Shown here: positions 28,901-40,900 of the stretch, piece by piece
How positions within the stretch are numbered: the first letter of the stretch is position 1
Layout of the letters: each line of letters begins with the position of its first letter
From: Enoplolaimus lenunculus
Taxonomy: Eukaryota > Nematoda > Enoplea > Enoplida > Thoracostomopsidae
Assembly (NCBI GenBank): GCA_030248215.1
Contig: JASANG010002008.1
Coordinates: 124,001-188,000, forward strand
DNA: 64,000 nt
Direction of reading: 5' to 3'
Translations under genes and position numbers: made by a program
The notes under the pieces: model-generated
What the model saw: only the letters and a program-made list of their open reading frames with translations
Databases searched by the model: none
What the model was told of the DNA's origin: nothing

Positions 28901-31900
28901 ATGTTTTGGAAATTTTGAAATGCCTGTGGTGATTGTTTTTAGAACCTTTTGTCTACTGGGCTCTTGTGGGTGTGCCTGTCCACAAGTTTTAACCGAAACC
29001 GCCTAAGACTACATTAGACGTAATGCTCAGTCTAAGTTATGCCAAAATTTGCAAATTTCGATAACTGTTGCGATGAGTGTACAAGAGCCATCTGCTATAA
29101 CTACTTACACTGTTAATTGATGTCCTCAAATATCTTCAAATCTAATATGTTTCCGCCAAACTTCACCGTAACAAACTATTTACACCTTCAAAATACGGTG
29201 TCTTAGTCACTTTTGATTACTTAATGAATACTTTTTTACCTATTTCTGAAATGTAACTATAGAAAAAATTTTCTACAAAATTCTTACGATATATATATAT
29301 GTATATATATACGTATTTTTGATTTTTAAACTTTCGCTGTGTTAAATTAACTTTTTATTGTTTCGTTAGTTTATTATTAGCAAAATAATAAAATTTACTT
29401 CCTGGCTGCTATTTTTGTTTCCGCTCAGTGGCGGATGCAGAAATTCCTGAAGGAGACGGAAGCGCTCCAGATTTAATAGTCTAAGCAAACTAGCGAGCGA
29501 AGCGAGCACGGGTTCGAACGCCAGTTTAGTGTTAAACTTAAATACAAAATCATGGTTGTGATCCCTCGTTGGGAAGGGCTTAGGCCAGATTGCTCCCTGC
29601 TCTTGGATCCACCAGTGCTTGCTTCCGCTACGACATTGAATAAGACATCGTCCTGTATTGCATTGTGTATAGTGTGCATGTTTATGTTTCTGTGTGTAGA
29701 AGCTAAGTGGCTCACATTGGGTTGCAGAAGACATGGTTTATGCAATTAATGACAGACTCAAGTGTATGTATACATCAGGGTACAACCGGAAGTCTTCTGC
29801 CTCCGCCTCCGGCAGAAAATCGGGCTCCGGTTCCGGTAAAATTTTTGCCGGAGGTTCCGGCAATTTTGGTAGTAAAATTTTGCATAATTTTGCAAAATTT
29901 ATCTGTTTGAATGCGTTTCGTTTTACTTTTGTCGCAATTTTCAGGAAAGAATTTCCGAAAATTCGCAGATAATTAGCGTAAAACCAAACAAATTAACAAC
30001 ATATTGCAGATATTGGCCAAAATTAACTAGTTAACCATCATCGTTACTACATAATTTCGCCTAACCTCCGGCTCTGGCTCCGGCAAGGACTTAAATCAAA
30101 ATTGTACATATTGTAATGTCACTGAAATTGGATCATAATCTTTTGTCGAAATAGTTCTTACAACAGAGTATATATATGTAACACGCAAGCGTTATTGTAA
30201 TGCGCAGTTGAAAAAATGTACGTAATTTCATTGACTGATCAATTCGTCTACTGTACGCCCTTTGCACTGCCGTTTTAAATTGACTCAAAATGAATGAATT
30301 AATGTTAATTTTTCGGCAGCCTAAAGAAAAATGACGAGTTGCACACGGCTGGTTGTGGTGGTGATAGACGGTGAGAGCGTTCACGACATTTACGATGATG
30401 TTAAAATAAAAATGGTTTGGTAGAATTATGACTTGTATAAATAATATGCAGAATACATTTTTTAAAATATTTTATTAACTACGAATACGTATTGAATGTG
30501 ACCGATTGGGTTTTAAATTCCATCAATAATATGTGTATTTATTAAAAATTTAAGTCAAATTTTTCAAAAATGAGTTGATTTGGTGTTTTTGTACGCGCAA
30601 ACGTAGCTGATGCGTTTGGTGGTGGTGGGCGGGACAAGGGATTCGAAGTAATGCGTGCGTTTAGTTACCTATATCCCTAGATAGGTATAGATATATGTGT
30701 GTATGAGTGCTTTGGGCATGTGGAATTAATTTAGAAGGCGTGATTTCAGTGGAAGGCGTGGTGTTACTTGGTGCATAGGTTAAAGCGAGTAAAGAAATGA
30801 ATGGACTGCAGGTGTATAGTTGGGTGAGCAGGGTAAAACAGCGGGGCCTTGATTGATATTGGTCGAATTGTGTTTTACAGTTGGCGGAAAAATATACTTA
30901 TTTACGTACGTACGACGTATGTATCGATAATGGAATTGGGAAAGTTAAAAAGTTGACGGAATAATTTTTAAGATTTTGCAATTTTGCACACATTTTGTAT
31001 TGAATTTTCGGTCGTAATTGTACGCGGTGTTATATTATACATTTTGTGCAACGATATTAATAGAACAGATTTGATTGGCAACATTATGGTGTTTTACATA
31101 TGCAGAGGAGTGAATTAATGTATTATTGATAAATGTTGCCAAATACTTTGAATGGTTAGCGTTTAGAGTGGACTTCTAGAAGACAGGTTTACCTGGTCCG
31201 TACGGCGGTGTGGATTAAGCCAGGAAAATCTGTCACTACGAAAAGCTGGTCCTGACCCGGGTAAAAATCCTGTATTGAAATTACAACCCTTAGGGGATGC
31301 GCTATACTTTAACTGTGCCGCCGCGGGCCGCTATGCGTTGCGAACAAAAACATAGGCAAAATCTATTTAAGGGCATGCGACAATATTAATGAACAAATTT
31401 TTGACGTGCCTGGTTGGCGGCGTGGTCGTGTCGCACGGCGTGTATTTATACCGCAACCCGTAAACTAAACTGATACCTCCTGTAACCTTAAGAAAATCCT
31501 TGCAACCCATTGACGATCGTACCGTTGTTTTTCATTCATTCATTGCCAGCCGGTAAATGCTATGCTCCTATGCTTTGACGAACCGAACGCTTGCTGAAAG
31601 TCATTCATGCGCTCTCACGTGTTCAACTTGCGTTTCAGTGGCAAATCTTTTTAATGGAGTCTAGCTCAGCCCAAGGCGTCGTTGCCAGGATTGAACTTTT
31701 TTCACACATCTGCTTGATGCATAAAAACTCTTCTAAATCCTGTTAAAAGAGCACTTTTAAACATGTAAGTCCACTATCCGCCGCTGTCTATGTATACGCT
31801 CCTTAGCTTTTGAGCGTTGCGACTGGATGTCGTTGCATTTGCGTTGAGGTTAAAACTTGAACATTTTGTAGCATTTACTACTGATGTTGATATGTTTATG

Positions 31901-34900
31901 CAACAGTGTTCGCTGCAAGTTGTTGTTGTTGTTGTTTTGCAATTTTTTGAGTTGAAAAAAGGCATACATACGTATTCTGTTTTAGGAAACGGCGGTAAGC
32001 GGCTATAGTTTGAATCTTTCAATATTTTAGTTTACTCCTATATATACGTATATATATACCTGTATATGCTATGTTTAGCTGTTGGTTGTATTTTGTTGCT
32101 GCTGTTGCTGCTTATTTGGGACTTTAATAAAAGCGCACACACAGCCGTTTAAAAATGTTACAGTGCAAAAGGCATTGTCTGTGTTTGACTGCGTGCGTAC
32201 ATAGTGTATTGCACGCATGCATTGTAGTGGTTGCAATAAAATATTGCTATATTTTGTGGCTTTATTTAAATTTCGTTAGCAATCTACGTGTGAAAATGGT
32301 AATTTCCATAAATCCAGAGCATAGATGTTCAGTGGGCGGAGCAGCCAACCACCCACCCCCATACCCAACATTTGGGACCCCCCTACTCTTAAGGGACTTC
32401 CACCCTAACTGGTTGAAACAAAAACCGCCGAAGTTTTAAAATGCGCCTGGCTTCTCGTTCGCGAGTTTGGGTGCATCCACTCTGGAGTTTGAAACGAACC
32501 CCCGCCCCGCCCCTGTCTGCTTTGGCACTGAGTTCAGACTGCCACCGGGTGGTGTTGCCTCAAGTTTCCTGTGGAGCACAGCACAGTTAGTTACTCCACA
32601 ACGGGAAGGTCACGCACGCTGAGGCGCTATCGATAGTGGTGAATGGAAACATCGCGAACGGAGAAGTCGAATGCAATTTTTATAATTGGTACAGCATGTG
32701 AACCTGGCTTGTTTCAATCAAGTTTTTCTGACTTAGTGGTTCAGTCTGGTGGATGGGGGGATGCGTGAAGCAAACCACGCCTTTATCGACTTGATTCAAG
32801 TTGTTTGAGAAACACTATCTAACAATGCGGGTCGTACTACAGACTGTATAGCAGGGTTCCAATCGGAAGCAAATTTTGTAGGAAGCGGAATCGGAATCAT
32901 ATTTTTTTGTCGGAATCGGAATCAAATTTTTTTGTCGGAATCGGAACCTAAATTTTTTTCGGAATTTTAGCCGGAATCGGAATTCCGCTGGAGACCTGCT
33001 GTATTGACCCAACACGATGGTGACATTGGATTGTGGAAAATTTCGTCCAGAATCATACTATACTGTATTTGAATATTTAGTGTTTTAGATGCTGCAATAC
33101 ACAAGTAGTATAGCACGAATAATAATTAAATTACGTATGTGTAAAATTCCAAAAAAAAATAAAGTGTTTATAATGAAAAGAATTTGCTTTTGTTCCTCCT
33201 GCTTTAATAGTTTTCTTAAAATTGTGACGCGTCACAAACGCGACACTGTATTGCGATGCGATGCGCAACACACCTTAAGGCGATTTAACCACCGCATCGT
33301 CGCAGTACTGTCTCGCATGTTAGCGGTAGATGTAAGAGGGGTCAGATCGGCGGACGCCACCGGAACAGTAATCAAAAGCAAGCTTTTTGTATTAGGAGCT
33401 TGCCGAGACATGGCGGTTGGCGTTTTGATTGTTTCGCTCGCCGCCACGTTTTTCTGCACAATTATATCTTGCGCCTACCATTCGACTACCCCCAGTCAGA
33501 AGTTTCTGGATCCGCCACTGTCGCATGTCGAGTAGTGTGATTTAAAATTCGGCTATCAATAATATATTGTTGCTTGTGCTTGTGTTGTGAATAAATAATT
33601 TTTTTATTTCGTATTCATTCTTGCTCAGTTGAAAAATTGAGCAGAAAAATTTAATTTTTTCAAACTGAAATTGTGGCGAAGAATTTGTAAACTTTAAAGG
33701 TCGAATTTAATGTACTGGTGTGGTGGTGTGTTTTGTTTTTCTAATGATAAAGTTTAAGTAATGAATATTTATTTGTATCCAGTGACGTAGGTGTGGGTAC
33801 GTCGGCGAAGGAGAGGACATTTCCCATGCGTACGTGGGTGTGGGTCCATTGAAAGCTACCGGAGGTACTAAATTAAGTGTATAGTTTTTGCTGGACTCCT
33901 AGCAGGACGCAACCGGAATTCCGATTCCGATTAGCATTCCGATTCAAAACGAGTTCCGATTCCGATTGCGATTCCGAGTGCACAATCAATCGGAATCGGA
34001 TTTTTGAAATTTTAATTTTAATCTTACTTGTGATTCGTTGCATAAAAAGTCTATTATGTATCTATTGAATTGCTTTCGATAAGTTAACTTATTAATAATT
34101 GATTGTAGTTTAGCTTTACAGAACCAAAAACCATCGCCAATTTGTTCATGGGACCTTTTTGAAAATTATTGTCAGTTAACAGACACCATAAATCAACATT
34201 GTATTTGTCAAAACAAGTTATCCGTACAGTCTCAAAATTTCTAGTTCCGATTCCAATTACAATTCCGGTATAAATTTGCGGTTCCAATTCCGGTATAAAT
34301 TTGCTGTTCCGATTCCGGTATAATCCAATTCCGCTTTGCACCCTGATTCCCATATATTGGCTTATGTGGGCATGTGTCAACAAAAAGCTAAAACGAAATT
34401 ACGCTAATTCAGTATTATTTGTTACAATATTGTTCAGTAGTTTTGATATCGACGTGTGTTTGTTCATATATATGTCGTAGCCACCGCCCCAATTTAGTCC
34501 CGTCGAGAATGTTGCTAGGCACCACATCAGTTGTCACAGTGACAAAGCCAGCGTAACAACGGTGCCTGATTGGTTTAGCTGTTGACAAATCAAGACGTTG
34601 CTTATAAGATAATCGCGCTGTTCACCAGGCACTAAATAACGCTGACACCAATAAAACAACGCTGCGAAACCGTTGACTAATCACTGTCCGATAAAGTATT
34701 CTGTTGTTCGAAACAATGAACCAATCACGTCAAACCGTAGGCATACAGTTAATTTTTAACTTATCAGGAGCCGTTGCTGCGCTGGAAAGTCAACTTGACA
34801 ATTAGTGATGTGAGCGATCTTGGTGATATGGTTAAACAGGTGTGGTACTGTGGTGGGTACGGTGCACGCTGCACCCGGAATTCCGGTTCGGCATTTTTTC

Positions 34901-37900
34901 ACCTTGTGATTCTGACAAATTTTTATCGGAATTTAAAATTACGGTATTAAAATTTGGTCGGTGGAAATTAAGGAATTTTACTAAAAAATGACGGACGATA
35001 AAAATTAAACAGATTTTATTAGTACAGTATGCAAACCTTGACAATTGCCAAAAATAAACCATCGAATGCAGATTTCGCTTCCGTGGATTATGAAAATCTA
35101 CAATACCACAGATAAGGTGATTACCTATCTCCAACTAAAGGTTATTTCACCAATAATATTGCAAAACACAAAATGAAAATGAATTTTTCGGTGGCATGTT
35201 TTTTTAATTTTCCGGTTCCATTTCCGGTAATTTTTTCAAATTCCGGTTTCGGATGGTTGTAAATTGTAATTCCGGTTGCACCCTAGTACGGCGTGTATAC
35301 TTCTTTTTATTTTTATCATTTTGAACAGAATTAACCTTGTAATATTTGTTAGCCGAGTTCCGTTTCATTGAAATTAAGTAGCTGGAGATGCAGGCAATGT
35401 ACATTGGAGGAGAATGACTTAGCTAAATCAATTCGGTGTGCTGTGTTAACGCGCAGTGGCAAATATAATATGGTTGTGCGTAAGCCCCATTTATGTATTT
35501 GTTTATATTTTCAAACTTATTTTCATTTGTAATTAAAGTGAGCAGGATTGTATGGACCACCGGTTTATAAGTGAACAAGGACGCGTTCGATTCCGGTATT
35601 TGTAGCATCCACGTTGAACCCTTGGGTGAAGGACTATCACGAGTAGATGAAGTGATACGTGTTGTAACTTTCGAACCAATGAATGGTGAGATTCAAAGTT
35701 GAACACATTTTTTCGTATTTCATTTATTCTACTTTTGTGGCACTTTTTTTAGATCCGTAATTGCAGAAGTTTGTCAGTATGAAAACTTATCACCAATTGG
35801 GTGATGAATACTATATATATAACGCTGAACGCATTTGAGAATATGGGCGATAAAGTGCTTTGTGAGCACGAAAATATTTAGCAATGAAAGTTACGAAAAA
35901 AACACTTTGATGACAGTGTCAAGGAAATTTAATTGATTCCAGTATACGCAAGGAATTTATCGATAATGCGATCGTAGAGGTTTGTTATAGTACAACTTAC
36001 TGTGTAGACTTATGGTGTTGTTGTTATTATTAATATTATATTATTATTATTATTATTGTTACTATTATTATTATTATTATTATTATTATTGTGGTTTTTG
36101 TTCTTTTTGTTCGAACGAAATTTGTAAATTTAAATTCCTGATGCCGATGTCTACACTGTGTATGTAATTCTGGTGAAATTTCAAAAGTGAAAATCACGAA
36201 GAATTTAAATTTGTTGTTTGTATTATGTGTTGCGAGGCGAGTCAACAATGATTGAAACACTATTTAATGTTTCGAGTCGAGTTGATTGGGTTTTCTCGGT
36301 TGTATTTCTGAATCGTATTGGGTTGTTGGAAATGTGTATAAGACTTCATTATTTTTTTCTAAAATACTTTCTATTAATAAGTAATCACATAAAGTTAAAT
36401 TATACTGTATATCTATACGATAAACGATCAGTCTATTACTGGGATAGACAATTTGAAAGTGAAAATTTAGTCAAAATGATACTGTGTGATCCAAGAGCGT
36501 AGCCAGACAGGGGTTCGATGGAACGTCGACCCCTTTCAATGGTTTCGAAAAAATTATTTCGATTGCTACCTGTTGTTACTAAGTATGTATTAGAAATGAC
36601 TAATTTATATAATAGACATAAACGATAATAACAGATACATTTTCGTTCGGCCCTTCGCAAACCAAAATGCTGGCAAAGCGCCTGCCCTGGTCTGCTGTTT
36701 TGCGTACACGGAAGTTTTTGAAGCACAAATCAAAGATTTTGCTCCGTTTGAATTGAAGGGGACGTTTACGCGTGCGAGTTGTGTGAAAAGTTAAATTTTT
36801 ATAACAACGTTGTATCTTTATAATGCGCCGTTCACAATAATTTTGTCAATAAACGATAAACAACTTCTACTCTTTTGGGCTCGTTGACGGTGTCTGAGTC
36901 TGGTTTGAGTTGAAAAATACACGGTGGCACGTATCGAATGTACACCTGTGTTTGTGGGTGGTGGGAATTATGTTTTATCTGTATTTTTACCAATAAATAC
37001 GAAGCTATTTAGAAATATATCATAAAACCAAGGAAATGTTTACAGTTATCTTTTTGAGGTATTATTTTTGGAATTATTTTTGGAATACCGAGATATGTAT
37101 GGTATGCGGGTGGGGTGCTATTGTCGAAGAAGTGTGTATAGGATGGGCAGGTGTGCAACTGAGGGTAAAGCCGGTTGATTGCTTTGATTCTCGTCTTGTG
37201 TTTCATGTTGTTGTTGTTGTTGTGTTGTTGTTGTTATTATTATTATTGATGATGATGATGATGATGGCGGTAGTGAAAGTTAATGTTTCTATTTTCTAGA
37301 CCGTCAAAAATGTCCGTTTCTTGCTTTAGCAGTCCACGTTATTAGGCGTACCGTTGTAAGTGACCTTTGCAGAGCGGTAAATTAGCTGTTTAGCAAAGAC
37401 TATCGGCTAATATCAATAATAGATACCAGTATCTATCTGTATTTGGGCATAGCAAGGATTTTGGAAACAGGTAATACTGTATATAAATATTCGAAGGGGA
37501 TTACTTGTGTAAACTCTTAAAACTATTTCGAAAACGATTAACAAATCTTTCAAAGGGAGAAGGGTTGACCCCCGGCAGCCACCCCACTCGCTGTGGCTAT
37601 ACGCCCATGGTTGTGTTTGTTTTAATGTGATCTGATGGTGTCTGTCTGATTATATAACATTAAGACTAATGTGACAGTGACAGCCGTCGATTGTGCACGC
37701 CAGATACATATCTATGAGTATTTATTTTTTAGTAATTTATTTGTTTTTTATTTATCTTTTACTATGTTTATAAGTATTTATTTTTTTAGTAATTTAATTA
37801 TTAATTATTTATTTTTTACTGATTTGTGTACTTTTATGTTTTAGCAGCCAATCTCGGCTGACTTTTGCCCGGTTAACGCTGTTTAATTGGCGTGAGCATA

Positions 37901-40900
37901 AAAGACAATATTTAGTTTGAGTTTGATTATGTACAGCACGCGAATTTTCTAGCATTTCAAAGTGCAAAATTCACACCGGAGCTGGATGTGACATTTTCAC
38001 GCTTGCGGAGACATGAATTGCGACAAAATGGTAAACCCCGCCGGAAGTGGATGTCGCGTTTTTTAAATTCAAATCAAAAATTGTTTTCAAGTCCGTCGAT
38101 AACAACTAATCTTCAGAAGGAAACTACGTATTTAGGATGGACATCAAGGTGTTTCGAATGACATGCAAGCGAAGTTGGAAACTTTTCTAGCGTTCGGCGG
38201 CATGGGCAAAGGATTTCTAAGGAGACTGGAGCCTTTTTGACCCCTTTGGGCTAACAGCCCCGAATTTCGAGTGTTTACTAACATCTCTGCTGGCAATGGT
38301 TAATTGCAAGCAAACAAAAACAACGAAAATAACAAATATTAATACAACGTTTTTGCAGTGATTTTCCAACAAAGCATTAGCACAATGTTTTTGTTTTTGT
38401 TTTTTATTTGCATTTTGTTCTTTGTTGTTTTTATATTTTGAGAATATTTATACATATTATATTGACGGAATGTTTGTTTTTGCGTTTTATGTGACAGTGT
38501 GTTCCGGCCGGGCTTGAATTTCTGAAGTGTTTTGATGGATGAATTTTAATTTCATCTAAAAAAAGAGAAAGGATGAGTCAAATTTTGAAATAATAGTACA
38601 TAATTGGAAAAACAATCGCTTAGCTGAGTTTGCAAAGCTAACAAGACGGAACAGTTTCGGTAAAGGGGGGGCATCGTGTAGTTGTAAATGTAATGTGCGA
38701 AAGCCGGGCGGCAAACGGTGTCTGAGCACTGGATGTTGAGGCCTTCTGAAGTATTAAGTGCCATGATGGTTAGATATATACTGCTCAGCAGTAATATTCG
38801 GTAATGTAGAATACTGTAGCGGAGCCTGATGTCGATTTTGGCCAATGTTACTTTTAGGGGCGTAACAGTAGATTAAGTGTATTCCTAGGCCTAAGCCTAA
38901 ATCTAAGCGTTGCAAAAATGTGTTCCTAAGCCTAAGCCTAAATCTAAGCGTTGCAAAAATGTGTTCCTAAGCCTAAGCATAAGTCTAAGCAAAAAATTTA
39001 ATCTAGACTCTAAACCTGCTCTTTTATAGACCCACCAGAAACCTGGACGCCCCATAAAGTAACATGGGCTTCGATTTTTAATATTACTTTTGGACTAAAA
39101 TCACAATATTTCGCCTGTTATATGTTTTTGCTGATATCTATGGAAATGCTGGCTACCGGAGTCGAATGTCGATTTGTGCTGGAGTCGGATATTTGGTTGC
39201 ACTGGTGCAGTGTAATATTCCCCATTGTAAAAAGCAGTTTCATGATATCGTAGAGCATCACCGTAAATATCGGTTATGAGGTTGGTTGATAACGGATACG
39301 GATGTCAATTTGTTGCCGGATATGAAACTACAACACGATATCCGGTGCTTGTTTGTACTGTACCCGGACACTTGGTGGTCTGGAGACAAGGTTTTGGTGA
39401 GAGATGCATAAAAAGTTACCTAGATTATTAAAAGTATATACAAATTCCTGTTCCGGCCGGAATTCATGCAAAAATTTATTACCTGTTCCTGTTCCTTCAT
39501 TCAAAGATACAGGAACCGGAATTTTACGGTTTTGTGGCAAATTTATTGCTAATCATTTGAATATGGGAAACTATGCCTTTGAAAAATTGTTATTTCGAAA
39601 TGAGTGCTTTCGTCATTACTTCTGGTTTGTTTATAAACTGTTTCTGAAGTGTTTTCGCACAGCTTGATGTTGAAGTAGTTGAAACTTCGCTTCACCCATT
39701 TTATGACAAGTATTCTAAAACGTAGTCCAACAGTAATTCGGCGATGAAAATTATTTTTCAAGTTCCTGTTCCTGTTCCGGCAAAAAAACTCAATTCCCGT
39801 TCCTGTTCTTGTTCCGGCAAAGGTTAGTTGCTGTTGCAACCCTGACTTTTACTTTACTTTGGATGTGCAAATTTGACAAAAAACGAAACGAGAACAGATT
39901 GATCGTCTTTAAGCTGAGTACGTATATATCCTGTTAGTGTGTTTGCGTTGCACTGCAGTAGCGCAGTAAACAGTTGGAGTTAATTTTGTGTCTGTTGTAC
40001 ACATTTGCGTTGTTGTATTTGAGCGACGTTTTTGTGTATCACAGAGATTAAGTCGAGATTTAATAATGGCACGTAGGTAATCTTGTCTTTCTTGACTGTT
40101 TTCTCGTGTGGTGGTGGCAAATGCTGGGCAATGCCGTATACGAAGGGAGGGATAGAGGTGTACAATACGTACGTACGTATTCCTTCCGCCATTCCCGAAA
40201 TTTCTCGAAACAACACAGTATTTTTACCAAGAGTTAGAGAATGACATTGCTGATTATCGAAGGTAACGAAAGAAAATATTGCGTTGTAAATTGCTACCCT
40301 GCCGAAACGAAGTCCTGGAAACGCTTCTGGGGTTGGGAGTTGCTGGTGAGCGTTGAATAGCATCGTAGAGTTGAATAGCATCGTAGCGTTGCGCTGCGTA
40401 TATGTGATGATGTATTAGCGAGATTGTATTTCGTGGCCAAGTATACTTGGAAACGATGTTAAGGCAGTAGCACTTCAGCAGTGGCTGATCCAGTGAAAGA
40501 ACTGCATAACGAATCGAGCGAGAAGCCGTTTGTAATTTTTGTACGAAATTTTAACTCAAAATATAATTTTTGATTTATGTTGGTGTGGTGTCGGCCTGGG
40601 TGCCCCCAAATTGAATTCGGCAGTGACGCTTAGAACCAATTTTGGGTTGGTAGTTCCGGTTTCAATCCAACCCAAAAAGTGCAGAACGAATCGAGCGAGA
40701 CGCCGTTTGTAATTTTTGTACGAAATTTTAACTCAAAATATAGTTTTTGATTTATGTTGGTGTGGTGTCGGCCTGGGTGCCCCCAAATTGAATCCGGCAG
40801 TGACGCTTAGAACCAATTTTGGGTTGTAGTTCCGGTTTCAATCCAACCCGAAACGCCGTGTGTAGAAAAATGATATGCCGTTGAAATCTTTTTTACATAC

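Noticed and set aside
31180-31290. tRNA-like or structured RNA region
   Set aside because: I could not draw a cloverleaf with the required conserved positions.
33089-33535. 148-codon open frame
   Set aside because: Its end overlaps a MITE-type end ('ctggatccgccactg') and it has no domain; probably chance within element remnants.
39980-40381. 133-codon open frame on the - strand, mirrored at 63343-63744
   Set aside because: No recognisable domain, atypical composition, and open frames of this length are expected in several tens of kilobases of non-coding DNA.
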